DNA of 64,000 nt from NCBI GenBank assembly GCA_041859045.1, contig JBHELB010000020.1:51913-115912 (forward strand), given 5' to 3'. Below, piece after piece: positions 36,532 to 46,200 of this stretch (its first letter is position 1; each line of letters begins with the position of its first letter). The translations under genes were made by a program, and so were the position numbers. This DNA is from JBHELB01 sp041859045 (lineage in GTDB: Bacteria; Hydrogenedentota; Hydrogenedentia; Hydrogenedentales; SLHB01). Below the pieces are notes generated by a model, which saw nothing but the letters and a program-made list of their open reading frames with translations, did not search any database and was not told the origin of the DNA.

Positions 36532-37679
36532 GCGCCCCTGCTGCATCTGAATCCAGGGGCAGTATTCTTGTTGTCGACGACACGCTGGAAAACCTGCGCC
36601 TGCTCAATAGCATGCTCACGGAGCGAGGGTACGTTGTTCGGCCAGTGCCCAACGGCCGGCTGGCGCTCAACGCCGCGGAGAAGGCTCCGCCCGATCTGAT
36701 CTTGCTCGATATCAACATGCCGGAGATGAACGGCTATGAGGTGTGTGAGCGACTAAAAGCCAATGAAGAATTGCGCGATATCCCCGTCATTTTCTTGAGT
36801 GCGCTCAACGAAATCATAGATAAAGTGCGGGCGTTTCAGTGTGGCGGCGTGGACTATATCACCAAGCCCTTTGAGTTCGAAGAAGTGCTGGCCCGCGTCG
36901 AGACGCATATTACGTTGCGCCGTTTTCGCGCCGAAATTCTCGCCAAGAGCCAGGAATTGGCCGCCAGTTACGCCAAGTTAAGAGAACTCGAAGAGTTGCG
37001 GGAATCGCTCACGCACATGATCGTGCATGATCTGCGCTCCCCGTTGTCGGGAACGATGGGATGTCTCCATATCCTATTGACGGAAGCAGCCAAAGGTCTT
37101 TCGGAGCCGCATCTCAACTTTCTTCGGCTTGCGCTTTCATCCGCGACGGAGTTGATGACGCGTATCGACACCGTTTTGGACGTGAATCGTCTCGAAGCGG
37201 ATTCCGTTCCGTTGAAATTGGAGACCGTGGATCTTGTCGGTTTAGCGCGGGAGATGGCGGCATCTTTCGAATTTCAGCGTGCAGGACACGATCTTCAGAT
37301 CGATGCACAGGAACCCGAGATTCATGTCTCGTGTGATCGCGAGATGATAACGCGGGTGTTTCTCAATTTGCTCCACAATGCGGTCAAATTTTCTCCGGCC
37401 GCATCGTTGGTCCGAATCAGCATCGCGCGCGGGGACAACACGGTGCGCGTTGCCGTGCACGATCAGGGGAAGGGCGTACCGCCTGAGCATAGCGAGCTTA
37501 TCTTCGAGAAGTTCAAACAGGTGGAAAACTCGAAGGAAATCGCCCGCAAAGGCTTTGGGTTGGGGCTTGCCTTCTGCAAGCTTGCGGTGGAAGCGCACCG
37601 AGGCACGATCGGCGTCGAGTCTCCGGAGCCACGGGGGAGCGCCTTTTGGTTCACGCTTCCTACTGGAGGCGAGGCGTAG
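36528..37679 (+). CDS. Receiver-histidine kinase protein
   Basis: This 383-residue soluble protein has an N-terminal receiver (acceptor D61 in LLDINMPE), a coiled-coil linker, a HisKA domain with H167 in MIVHDLRSPL, and a HATPase_c domain with N box NLLHNAVKFS and late G box GFGLGL. The receiver is closely similar in sequence to the receiver of the preceding HD-GYP protein, suggesting duplication. The start overlaps that gene as ATGA. It converges with cheR, overlapping 20 bases. Confidence 0.9.
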   Translation: MSAPAASESRGSILVVDDTLENLRLLNSMLTERGYVVRPVPNGRLALNAAEKAPPDLILLDINMPEMNGYEVCERLKANEELRDIPVIFLSALNEIIDKVRAFQCGGVDYITKPFEFEEVLARVETHITLRRFRAEILAKSQELAASYAKLRELEELRESLTHMIVHDLRSPLSGTMGCLHILLTEAAKGLSEPHLNFLRLALSSATELMTRIDTVLDVNRLEADSVPLKLETVDLVGLAREMAASFEFQRAGHDLQIDAQEPEIHVSCDREMITRVFLNLLHNAVKFSPAASLVRISIARGDNTVRVAVHDQGKGVPPEHSELIFEKFKQVENSKEIARKGFGLGLAFCKLAVEAHRGTIGVESPEPRGSAFWFTLPTGGEA

Positions 37680-38541
37680 TCGAACCGTTTTGTCCATCCG
37701 CGTTCTTGAACTGGTAGAACACCGATCGCAGGTAACGCATGGGGACAAACTCGGGGCAAAGCCCTGTGATGGATTCGGTCGAGCCGATGAGCAGATACCC
37801 GTCCGGCGCCAGCGCGCGGCCAATGCCCCTGAAGAGTTTGGTCCGGTTCTCTTCCGTGAAGTAGATGGCCACGTTTCGGCAGAGAATAATGTCGAAGCGC
37901 GCCGGAAATGAAAACGGCTCAAGAAGATTCATCGTTTTGAACGTAGCCATCGCGCGAATCTCGTCCTTAACCTTCCACGTGTCGTTGGATACCGTGAAGT
38001 GTTTGGCAATCTTGTCCGAGGAGAGACCGCGGTCCAGTTCGAGTTTGGTGTAGATGCCCCGGCTGGCGTGAGCGACGGCTCTATCGGAAATATCCGTGCC
38101 CAGGATACGGATGTCGTAGTGCGCAGTGCTGGGGAGGAGTTCGCGGAGCACCATGCACATGCTGTAGACCTCTTGCCCTGTCGAACACGCCGCGCTCCAG
38201 ATGCGAATCGGGATTGGCCTCGCGGCTCCCATCAGCTTCGTTCGCTTGTCGATCAGATCCGGCAATATTTTGTTTTGAAGGAGTTCGAACGGAGAGGTGT
38301 CGCGAAAAAACGAAGTCTCGTTGGTCGTGATGGCCTCGATGACTTTGCGCTTCAGTCCGTTGCTTGTATCCCGTTCGACTTTTCCGTGCAACTCGACGAA
38401 CGTGGCGCTGGCGGTCTCGCGCATCAATCCGCTCAGACGAGTTTCTATCAAGTAGGCTTTGGATTCATCCAGGAAGACGCCGCAAATGGAGTGGATATAG
38501 TCCGCCCATAGTTTGAACTCGTTGGAGGCTAGCGCGGTCAT
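37660..38541 (-). CDS. cheR: Chemotaxis protein methyltransferase CheR
   Basis: This 293-residue enzyme methylates glutamates on chemoreceptors using SAM. The N-terminal helical CheR-N domain (about residues 1-75) is followed by the methyltransferase core, with TNETSFFRD, the SAM loop IWSAACSTGQEVYS, and FDIILCRNVAIYF. It is last in the operon and overlaps cheB as ATGA. Confidence 0.94.
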   Translation of the reverse strand: MTALASNEFKLWADYIHSICGVFLDESKAYLIETRLSGLMRETASATFVELHGKVERDTSNGLKRKVIEAITTNETSFFRDTSPFELLQNKILPDLIDKRTKLMGAARPIPIRIWSAACSTGQEVYSMCMVLRELLPSTAHYDIRILGTDISDRAVAHASRGIYTKLELDRGLSSDKIAKHFTVSNDTWKVKDEIRAMATFKTMNLLEPFSFPARFDIILCRNVAIYFTEENRTKLFRGIGRALAPDGYLLIGSTESITGLCPEFVPMRYLRSVFYQFKNADGQNGSTTPRLQ

Positions 38542-39656
38542 AGTCCGCGACCTCGAACCACCGACACGATCCGTGCGGGGATGGCATCAAGTGGAAGCAC
38601 GGCGTCCACCACGCCTGCGTCGATGGCGGCCTTCGGCATGCCGAATACGACGCAACTGCTTTCGTCCTGTGCGATGACCTTGCATCCATGCCGTTTGAGC
38701 AGGCGCAATCCTAGAGTGCCGTCATTGCCCATGCCAGTTAGAATCACCGCCATGGCGCGTCCTGGAAACCGCAGTGCGGCAGAGCGAAATAGGTAGTCCA
38801 CCGCCGGTTTGCAGTTGTTTTCCGGAGGATCGTCTGTGATCTCGATCTGTATGCCTCCGGTTCGGGGATCTGTCAGGCGCATTTGGCGTCCGCCCGGCGC
38901 GATGTATACGCAGTTCGGCTCGACGAGCTGGTTGTGCGACGCCTCGCACACGCGAAGCGCGCACTTGGCGGACAAACTCTCCGCGAGCGATTGGGTAAAG
39001 ACCGGGGGCATGTGCTGCACAATGAGCACGGGCACGCCGATATCGCCGGGAAGAGCGGGCAGTATTTGCGCCAAGGCGTTGGGGCCGCCGGTGGATACGC
39101 CGACGAGTACCATTTCCGGTCTTTGGGCTATCGTCGCGACGCGCGCCATTCGCTGGGCGATCGGTGTCGAGGGCGTCGTCGCTTCGGGTTCTGGGGTTGG
39201 CGTCGTCGTTGTGGAGGCCGAGGGCGATTGGCGTAAGATGCCCCGGATGGCGCGGCGATGGGCGATAGCGCGCAGCCGTGTGCTCAATTCGGACTGGATG
39301 AGCGCCTTGCTTTCCGCAACGCCTCCGGCATCCGGCTTGGTGATGAAGTCGAACGCCCCCTTTTCCAAAGCCTTGAGGGTCAGGCGTCCGCCCTGGAGCG
39401 TCAAGGCGCTCACCACCACGACGGTCGTTTCCTCGCCCGCTTGGCGAAGGGCATCCAGAACCGCCAGCCCGTCCATCTCGGGCATCTCAATGTCGAGCGT
39501 GAGCACGTCCGGCTTCAATTCCCGAACGCGCTGTATGGCCAAGCGCCCATTTGGGGCGGAACCCACCACTTCTATATCGGGAATGCCAGCTAACGCATCG
39601 CAAATCACTCGACGAAACAGCACCGAGTCATCGGCGACCAATACTCTAAGCGGCAT
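38538..39656 (-). CDS. cheB: Chemotaxis methylesterase/response regulator CheB
   Basis: This 372-residue protein has a receiver (D9-D10, acceptor D55 in TLDIEMPEMDG), a variable Thr/Pro-rich linker (about residues 140-175) and a methylesterase domain. The catalytic triad segments are VGVSTGGPNAL, VQHMPP and GMGNDGT. It removes methyl groups from receptors and is activated by CheA. It begins directly after cheW. Confidence 0.94.
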   Translation of the reverse strand: MPLRVLVADDSVLFRRVICDALAGIPDIEVVGSAPNGRLAIQRVRELKPDVLTLDIEMPEMDGLAVLDALRQAGEETTVVVVSALTLQGGRLTLKALEKGAFDFITKPDAGGVAESKALIQSELSTRLRAIAHRRAIRGILRQSPSASTTTTPTPEPEATTPSTPIAQRMARVATIAQRPEMVLVGVSTGGPNALAQILPALPGDIGVPVLIVQHMPPVFTQSLAESLSAKCALRVCEASHNQLVEPNCVYIAPGGRQMRLTDPRTGGIQIEITDDPPENNCKPAVDYLFRSAALRFPGRAMAVILTGMGNDGTLGLRLLKRHGCKVIAQDESSCVVFGMPKAAIDAGVVDAVLPLDAIPARIVSVVRGRGL

Positions 39657-40145
39657 CTACGATTCCTTGTGCACGGCGGCATCGGCCGGAGCCTCGGCGC
39701 CGGTCTGCAGAATGGACTCGACATTCAGGAGCGTAGTTAGTCGGCCCTCCGCTTGAGATACGCCCTGAATGTAGCGAGCATCCACCTTGCGTAAATTAGA
39801 CGATGCGGGCTCAAGGTTGTCGCGGTCGACTTCGATCACGTCAGCAACGAGGTCCACGAGCAGCCCCACGGGTTCGCCGTGCCAATCGATGATGGCGATC
39901 CGGCTGGCCGGGCCAATCTCCACGCTACTCAGGCCAAGGCGAAGCCCCAGATCGATGACGGTCACAATCCGGCCGCGAAGGTTCAAGATGCCGACGATGT
40001 AGGATGCGGCTCCGCGCACCGGGGTAATGTCCCCTACGCGCACAACCTCTTGAATCCTCGCGGTGTCCAGCCCAAACAGCGCGCCGCCCACTTTGAGTGT
40101 GGAGACCAGCATCAAGCGGCTACCGGCGATATCGTTTGTTTCCAT
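39657..40145 (-). CDS. cheW: Chemotaxis coupling protein CheW
   Basis: This 162-residue protein is a CheW scaffold that links receptors to CheA. It has the SH3-like core with LFGLDTARIQEVVR and VGILNLRGRIVTVIDL signatures. It sits between the receptor and cheB genes with short gaps. Confidence 0.93.
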   Translation of the reverse strand: METNDIAGSRLMLVSTLKVGGALFGLDTARIQEVVRVGDITPVRGAASYIVGILNLRGRIVTVIDLGLRLGLSSVEIGPASRIAIIDWHGEPVGLLVDLVADVIEVDRDNLEPASSNLRKVDARYIQGVSQAEGRLTTLLNVESILQTGAEAPADAAVHKES

Positions 40146-40169
40146 CTGCCGATCCTTTCCGCGCTGTGC

Positions 40170-42236
40170 TTAGACCGCGAACTTCCCCACCATGGCCTTG
40201 AGCTGTTCGGCCAAAGTCGAAAGCTCCGCGGCGCGGGCCTCCACTTGGTTGCCGCCATCTTTGACCTCGCCTATCGCGGAGTAGACGTCGGCGATATCGT
40301 GGGCCATGGACTGCGAGACGGCCGCGGTTTGGGAAATGCGCTCGCTGGCGTCTTGAACGCTTTCGGAGGCTTGCGCAATGTTGCCCGCCACGTCGCGCGT
40401 CACCACGGACTGCTCTTCGATAGCCGCCGCGATGGTTTCAACGATCTGGCTCACCTGCGCGATCACAGTGGAGATTCTTTCGATGTCTCCGACTGCGCCG
40501 CCGGTGGAACTTTGAATTCCGGCGATTTTCTGTTTGATGTCTTCCGTGGCATCCGCGGTTTGGCGAGCGAGTTCTTTAATTTCACCGGCTACTACCGCAA
40601 AGCCCTTGCCCGCTGCGCCAGCGCGCGCGGCTTCAATGGTCGCATTCAGGGCCAGGAGATTGGTCTGCTCCGAGATGCGCGTAATGGCTTCGGTGACTTT
40701 GCCGATGTCCTGAGCCGCGTCGCCCAGGGTCTGCATTGTCGAAGCGACCGCTTTCGCCTGTTGAGTGGCTTGGCTGCTGATGTCGCGGGCGCGATCGGAG
40801 TTTGCGGCAATGTCGCTAATCGTGGCGCTCATTTCCTCCGTGGCGGTGGCGACAGAGGTCAGGCTCGCCGTCGTTTGTTCCATGCTCCCCGAGACCGATT
40901 TCGTGTTTACGCTGGATTCCTCCGCAGCTGCCGCAACGGTATTGGCGCGTTCCGAAATACTCTGTACACTCGCGGACATTTGCGTGGAGACGGCGGAAAG
41001 CTCTGTGGAGGAGGAGGCAAGGGTCTGGACGCCGCCGGCGATGTCTGTGACGATGCCGCGCATGCTCGCGGTGAGCGATTCGGTCGCTTGGGCGACTTCG
41101 CCAATCTCGTCAGCGCGTTGGAGGTCGTTCTTGTCCACATTCCCCGAGAAGTCGCCTTGGGCCATTGTTTTCAGGTGCTGCACGACGCGGGCCAACGGCG
41201 TGGCGATGCTGCGACTTACGGCCATGCCCAGGACAACAGCCAGGATTAAGCAGAGAGCCGTCGCGGTGAAGGAGGCGACCTGGACCCAACGGGCTCTTTT
41301 CTCGGCGGTGTCCACGGCGGTCGCGGCGTTTTTCGATGCAATGCCCACCAATGCATCCAACGGTTTTTCGGCTTCCTCAAAGGAGGCTGCATTCGCGATC
41401 AGCGCTTGATTGCTCATTTGGGTGTAGAGTTCTTCAGCACGAGCCGCCTCGGCCAGGATTGCGTCAAAGTGGCCAAACGTGCTTTGCGCCGCATCGCCCA
41501 TTTCGCCGTGGAAAAGGCTTAGTGCTGCGGCCCTGTCGCCTTGAGCGGTCAATTCTTTGAAGCGGGCAATCGCTTTATGAAAACGCTCGTGACTACCAGT
41601 GATCCCATCCATATTCTTTTGGATCTCGGGGTTCTTGCTCTCAAAAGAGGCCATCCACTTTCCGAACGCGCACACGGTGGGGTCGTCTCCGCCTTGCAGG
41701 GGAGTTCCGGTCTCCAAGGAATCCAGCACAGATAGTCTTAGGCTGTGGTGATCCCCACGGAAGCGGTAGATCTGCTTTTCAAGGGCGGCGGGGTCTTGAA
41801 TTGCGGCGGCATCAAATGCTTTGGCGAGCCGGACAAACTCTTCGTGATCCTTTTTGCAGACCTCCCACGCCGCGGTGAATTTAGGCCAGTGCTCTTTTTC
41901 CTCGGGCGTGTGGGGGAGAGCCGCATACGTATTGAGGGCCTCAGTCGCTTGACCCCACGATTCCGTTAACGTTTTGTGGGCTTCCTCGCGAGTCTCCAAA
42001 GTCATGGAGCGGCTCAGCATAGCGTTTTCGGCGGTCGTGAGTTCTTTCTTGGCTTCCATGACTAACATCAGGCTCTGCACGGCCGGCAAGTGCACGTTGG
42101 CGATCGCATTGAGGGCGCGGCCACTCATGACTGTGGAGTAAGAGCCCAAGGCCCCGAGCAGGAGCGTGGCCAGGGCGATAACGCCAAACCCCAGGGCAAG
42201 TTTCTTCCAGATTTTCATGTTCTTCAGTGTGTTCAT
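40170..42236 (-). CDS. Methyl-accepting chemotaxis protein with CZB-like zinc motif in its periplasmic domain
   Basis: This 688-residue receptor has membrane helices at about residues 11-32 and 319-340, a helical periplasmic sensor between them, a HAMP domain (about 340-395) and the signalling hairpin with tip around EQTNLLALNATIEAARAG. Within the periplasmic part, H163/H164, C189 (VCAFGKW), H216 and H220 match the His-Cys-His-His pattern of chemoreceptor zinc-binding (CZB) domains, which are better known from the cytoplasmic end. It may therefore sense zinc or hypochlorous acid-type oxidants outside the cytoplasm. A GAGGAGG site supports the ATG. Confidence 0.88.
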   Translation of the reverse strand: MNTLKNMKIWKKLALGFGVIALATLLLGALGSYSTVMSGRALNAIANVHLPAVQSLMLVMEAKKELTTAENAMLSRSMTLETREEAHKTLTESWGQATEALNTYAALPHTPEEKEHWPKFTAAWEVCKKDHEEFVRLAKAFDAAAIQDPAALEKQIYRFRGDHHSLRLSVLDSLETGTPLQGGDDPTVCAFGKWMASFESKNPEIQKNMDGITGSHERFHKAIARFKELTAQGDRAAALSLFHGEMGDAAQSTFGHFDAILAEAARAEELYTQMSNQALIANAASFEEAEKPLDALVGIASKNAATAVDTAEKRARWVQVASFTATALCLILAVVLGMAVSRSIATPLARVVQHLKTMAQGDFSGNVDKNDLQRADEIGEVAQATESLTASMRGIVTDIAGGVQTLASSSTELSAVSTQMSASVQSISERANTVAAAAEESSVNTKSVSGSMEQTTASLTSVATATEEMSATISDIAANSDRARDISSQATQQAKAVASTMQTLGDAAQDIGKVTEAITRISEQTNLLALNATIEAARAGAAGKGFAVVAGEIKELARQTADATEDIKQKIAGIQSSTGGAVGDIERISTVIAQVSQIVETIAAAIEEQSVVTRDVAGNIAQASESVQDASERISQTAAVSQSMAHDIADVYSAIGEVKDGGNQVEARAAELSTLAEQLKAMVGKFAV

Positions 42237-42312
42237 CCCAGTACCTCCTCGTATCGGTCCGCAACCATGCCCACGCGTTTAAACGCCGACGCCCGGCCCA
42301 TTACATTTATCT

Positions 42313-45300
42313 TCAGGTCTGCAACAGATCGTGCAGCGCGCTCATTAACCGGTCCCGATCCAATTTCACTTGATAATCGGTAATGCCGGCCGCTTTTCCC
42401 CTTTCAACGTCTTCATCCCCCGCCAGCGACGTAAGCGCGATGATAGGCAGGGCTGCAAAGCGGGGCTCCAAACGGATGCGTTGGGCTAGACCCAGCCCCG
42501 TTAGCCTCGGCATCTCGATATCGGTCACGACGGCGCATACTTTTTCGCTGTTTGCCTGAAGCGACTCCCAGGCCGCTTCGCCATCCGGGGCCGCCAATAC
42601 GGTGTAGCCTTCCTGTTCGAGGAAGTGAGTCACACGGCCTCGGAAAAAGTCGGAGTCTTCAGCGAGCAAAACGAGTCCTCTATCGCTCTCGGAGGATGAC
42701 GTCGTGTTTTTCTGTACACTCCACTCCGGATAGGCGGATTCGAGCAGTTCCTCCAAGTCCGCCATCAGGACGATCTTGTCGCGCACAATGGCCGATCCCG
42801 CAACGCCTTTTCGCCTATGGGTGACCTGGTCGATCGTCGCACGCGCGGTAACGACATCCACCGGCATCGCCGCCAGTAGTCCCACCTCGCGTCCGCCTAC
42901 GCTGGAGATAATCACCACGAGTTCTTGGGATTCATGGATGGGGCCAAGTCCGCCAGTGTCCGCCATCGTTACGAGGGGAATGAGCGAGCCCCGATACTGC
43001 ATGGTCCTGCGGCCGCCGGCCATCTCCACGCGATCACGGGAGATTCTTTCCACTCGCAGAACGGTTTCGAGCGATGTCGCGCATATCTCGCCCGGCGCAT
43101 TTTCGAAAAGAAGGAGGGAGTGCACGTCCTGAAGTCTGTCGCGAGAAGCCTCTTGAAGCACCTCCGCCGCACGAGAAGAACCGGAGACGGGTTTCAAGTC
43201 CGCTTTCGCCGCCAGTCCGGCGACGTCCAGAATGAGGATGACTCGTCCGTCGCCCATAATGGCCGCTCCGGCGTACTCTCGGATTCCCTTGAGGTGTTGG
43301 CCTAAGGGCTTGACGACGATCTCCTCGGCGTTGTGGAATGAATCCATCACCAGGCCGTATTGCACGGTGCCCGTGTTCACCACGGCGATGCGCAAGTCGC
43401 TTTCGGGACGTTGACGCCGGTCTTGCGTCTCCTGGCGCAGTTCCATTGCGCCGTGATGCTTGATGCGCCACGCGTCGGCCTCGTCGTCGTAGAGCAGAGG
43501 CGACTGCGGCGATCGGCGATCGGCAATGTGGTCGCGGCGATCGATCTCCTCGTGGCCGGTAACGGGATCGCGATACGTCGGTACCATCCCAATAACGTCT
43601 GCGAAGCGCACCAGGGGAACGAGTTGACCTCGAAGCCGCAGCACCTCGGCATCGCCCACGATTTCAATGCGTTCCTTCACCTGATCGGCTCGAACGTGGA
43701 GCAATTCGCTCACGTTAATTTGGGGAATCGCAAAGCGCTCTCCCTGCGTCCTCACGATTAGAGCGGGGATGATGGCGAGAGTGAGGGGAAGTTTGATGCG
43801 GAAGCAGGTGCCGCGCCCAATCTCGGATTCTATCTCGACTTTCCCGCCTAGCTGGGCGATGTTGGTCTTGACGACATCCATACCGACGCCGCGCCCCGAC
43901 ACATCGGTCACTTTTTCCGCGGTGGAGAGGCCGGGGAGAAACAAGAGATCCATTTTGTGCTGTGGCGACATTCCCAGCACCTTTTCCTGAGAGATCAACC
44001 CCTTTTTCACCGCGCTTGCAGCCACACGCTCGGGATCGATTCCGCCGCCGTCATCCGCGATTTCCACGACCACTTGGCCGGCTTCGTGGCGCGCTTCGAT
44101 GCGGATCGTACCCGTAGGATTTTTGCCTGAGCGCACCCGCTCTTCCGGCATCTCGACGCCGTGATCGGCGGCATTGCGCACCATGTGGGTCAGCGGATCG
44201 GACAAACCTTCGATGAGGCTCTTGTCCAGGCCGACGTCCTTACCTCGAATATCGAGTTGCAGTTCCTTATTCAGTGTTCGCGCCATGTCGCGCACCACAC
44301 GGGGGAACTTGCCGAATACATTGCCGATTGGCTGCATTCGGGTGCGCATGACGGCCTCCTGTAATTCGGAGGTGACCAAATTGATGCGCTGAACGCTGGC
44401 TGAGAGCGCGGGCGAGGCGTCTTGTGTCAACGCTTCACGCAGTTGGTTGCGCCCCAGCACCAACTCTCCCGCGAGATTCATTAACGAGTCGAGCAACGCC
44501 ACGCTTACCCGTAGTGTGCTATCTCCAGAGGCCGACTCGGATTCCTCCGAAGTGGCCGCTGCTCGCTTCTTTTCCTTCGGTTCGGGCGTGGGTGTGGGCT
44601 GAGGATGAGCCTCGCTGTCCGAAGTCGCAGGAGCCGATTCCGCGGAAACAAACGGATTGGCCGGCGCGACAACCGGGGGAGCGGTTTCGGTCTGTGGCGT
44701 CCGTGGATCGAATAGCAGCGCCACTCTGTCGTCCGCCACGTTGATCAGCGTGCCGATAATGTCAGGCTCGAGAACGGTGGCGAACACCAAGCACATCGGA
44801 ATCCGATTGCCAATCGGTCCTTCCAGCGAGCCCACCGCATCGAAATCCAGCGAACAGTTGATGATTTCGCCCGTAGCGCCGAGATCCTTGAAAAGCTCCA
44901 ATACGCTGAGTCCTTGGCGCTCAATGTCGTGGATCAGGTCGTACTCAACCTGGTAGATGTACTGCCCAGAGCGCTTTGCGCGGTCGAGATCGACCTCGGG
45001 AATCGTGACGGAACTAAGCGCTCCCGGCGCGTGGAGTTCCGCCTTGGTCTTGAGAGAGGCCTTCTGATTCTGCGGCAGAAAGGATGAGGCAAGCGCCACA
45101 AGACTGTCCACGTGTTCGGAGATGTCCATGTGTTCGCTGCCGGAAGGGTCATTGACCATTTCCCGCAACTTATCGAACGCCGCCAACAGGATGTTAGTGA
45201 TTTCAGGATTGGGCGGCAGGGTGCGCGAACGGATCATGTCGAGCACCGTTTCCGCTCGGTGGGCGAGTTCCTTTAGGTTGTTTAGATCGAAGAAGCCGCT

Positions 45301-45456
45301 GCCTCCCTTGATGGAGTGTGCCGCGCGAAAGACCTTATTTACGAGGGCTTCGTCAATGTCGGCTCCGCCTTCTTCGATTGCCAGAAGATCCGCCTCGATC
45401 GTTTCGAGATGCTCACGCGCTTCAGCGAGAAAACTTTGAAGCAGTTCATCGTCCAT
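42313..45456 (-). CDS. cheA: Hybrid chemotaxis histidine kinase CheA with two CheW-like regions and a receiver
   Basis: This 1047-residue protein has an HPt domain with H47 in AAHSIKGGSGF, a P2-like region and an acidic linker. It then has the dimerisation domain (MNLAGELVLGRNQL) and the ATPase domain with HMVRNAADHG and GRGVGMDVVK. A CheW domain follows, then a second CheW-like region (about residues 760-900), and a C-terminal receiver (about 925-1045; acceptor Asp in VTDIEMPRLTG). Such CheA-receiver hybrids are common in alternative, non-flagellar chemosensory systems. No cheY or flagellar gene lies in the operon. The start has GAGGAGG upstream. Confidence 0.92.
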   Translation of the reverse strand: MDDELLQSFLAEAREHLETIEADLLAIEEGGADIDEALVNKVFRAAHSIKGGSGFFDLNNLKELAHRAETVLDMIRSRTLPPNPEITNILLAAFDKLREMVNDPSGSEHMDISEHVDSLVALASSFLPQNQKASLKTKAELHAPGALSSVTIPEVDLDRAKRSGQYIYQVEYDLIHDIERQGLSVLELFKDLGATGEIINCSLDFDAVGSLEGPIGNRIPMCLVFATVLEPDIIGTLINVADDRVALLFDPRTPQTETAPPVVAPANPFVSAESAPATSDSEAHPQPTPTPEPKEKKRAAATSEESESASGDSTLRVSVALLDSLMNLAGELVLGRNQLREALTQDASPALSASVQRINLVTSELQEAVMRTRMQPIGNVFGKFPRVVRDMARTLNKELQLDIRGKDVGLDKSLIEGLSDPLTHMVRNAADHGVEMPEERVRSGKNPTGTIRIEARHEAGQVVVEIADDGGGIDPERVAASAVKKGLISQEKVLGMSPQHKMDLLFLPGLSTAEKVTDVSGRGVGMDVVKTNIAQLGGKVEIESEIGRGTCFRIKLPLTLAIIPALIVRTQGERFAIPQINVSELLHVRADQVKERIEIVGDAEVLRLRGQLVPLVRFADVIGMVPTYRDPVTGHEEIDRRDHIADRRSPQSPLLYDDEADAWRIKHHGAMELRQETQDRRQRPESDLRIAVVNTGTVQYGLVMDSFHNAEEIVVKPLGQHLKGIREYAGAAIMGDGRVILILDVAGLAAKADLKPVSGSSRAAEVLQEASRDRLQDVHSLLLFENAPGEICATSLETVLRVERISRDRVEMAGGRRTMQYRGSLIPLVTMADTGGLGPIHESQELVVIISSVGGREVGLLAAMPVDVVTARATIDQVTHRRKGVAGSAIVRDKIVLMADLEELLESAYPEWSVQKNTTSSSESDRGLVLLAEDSDFFRGRVTHFLEQEGYTVLAAPDGEAAWESLQANSEKVCAVVTDIEMPRLTGLGLAQRIRLEPRFAALPIIALTSLAGDEDVERGKAAGITDYQVKLDRDRLMSALHDLLQT

Positions 45457-45473
45457 AGCGTTTCCTCCTCGTG

Positions 45474-45785
45474 TCAGCGCGAGACCACACCCAGCCGCTG
45501 ATCAAGCCGCATGCTTTGCAGCAGGTGGAAGATGTCTTCGGAGACCTGAGTCACATGAAGCCGCCCGTCTATTTTTTTCAGACTGTTGTGCGTGGCGACA
45601 AGTAGGCCTATCCCCACCGAATCGATCACCGTGGTCTTGCCAAGATCAAAGTTTATTTCCGTGACACCCTCCTGCAGGGCCTGTTGCAGTTCCGGCTTAA
45701 GCGTTAACGCCAGAACGGCCGTCAAGTCGCCTGCGAGGAGGACCGAGAGGGAGTTGCCCTCACGCTTCAGTTCGAATGGATTCAT
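45474..45785 (-). CDS. STAS domain protein, anti-sigma factor antagonist type
   Basis: This 103-residue protein is a STAS domain like SpoIIAA and RsbV. The phospho-site loop reads VIDSVGIGLLV, with S56 in DSVG. It is the third gene of a phosphatase-kinase-STAS module that opens the chemotaxis operon. It overlaps the kinase gene by 26 bases and precedes cheA by 17. Its binding partner could be a sigma-factor regulator or a chemotaxis component; no sigma factor is in the window. Confidence 0.85.
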   Translation of the reverse strand: MNPFELKREGNSLSVLLAGDLTAVLALTLKPELQQALQEGVTEINFDLGKTTVIDSVGIGLLVATHNSLKKIDGRLHVTQVSEDIFHLLQSMRLDQRLGVVSR

Positions 45786-46200
45786 GAGATTCTCCCTTGA
45801 TCTTTCTAACGAGGGTCACACGATTTCCTTTTTCGTTGAATGTGATTTCCTGAGCATACAGCGCGTAAAGAGACAGTCCCCGACCCTCTGGAGCGGTGGG
45901 GTCTGGTTCTCTTGTACTCGCCTTTCTCCAATCGAATCCAGCGCCTTCATCCTCAATAGCGAGCGTTACCGTATCCGGGCCTATTCGGACTTTGATCCGG
46001 ACTTTCTTCTGGGCGTCGCCGCGGTTCCCGTGAATTATGGCGTTATTGAGGCTTTCCCGCAGGAGTATTTCCACGGGAAAAGTCTCCGATGGCAAATTCA
46101 TCTCGACGAGTCGCGTCCGTACTTGTTGACAGAGAGTGTCAATTTGCTCTAGTTCAGACGCAAGCACTACCCATAATTCGGAAGAGGACAGCGGGATCAT
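45760..46200 (-). CDS. Anti-sigma-factor-type serine kinase (RsbW/SpoIIAB-like HATPase)
   Basis: This 146-residue protein has the GHKL ATPase fold of anti-sigma kinases: N box RESLNNAIIHGN, G1 box IEDEGAGFDW and G2 region GRGLSLYAL. It is predicted to phosphorylate the adjacent STAS protein. It overlaps the phosphatase gene by 4 bases and the STAS gene by 26, indicating tight translational coupling. Confidence 0.87.
   Translation of the reverse strand: MIPLSSSELWVVLASELEQIDTLCQQVRTRLVEMNLPSETFPVEILLRESLNNAIIHGNRGDAQKKVRIKVRIGPDTVTLAIEDEGAGFDWRKASTREPDPTAPEGRGLSLYALYAQEITFNEKGNRVTLVRKIKGESHESIRTEA

Noticed and set aside
39879..41249. 456-codon plus-strand open frame
   Set aside because: It lies opposite the clear MCP and CheW genes; low-complexity Gly/Arg/His-rich translation is an artefact of GC-rich codon use.
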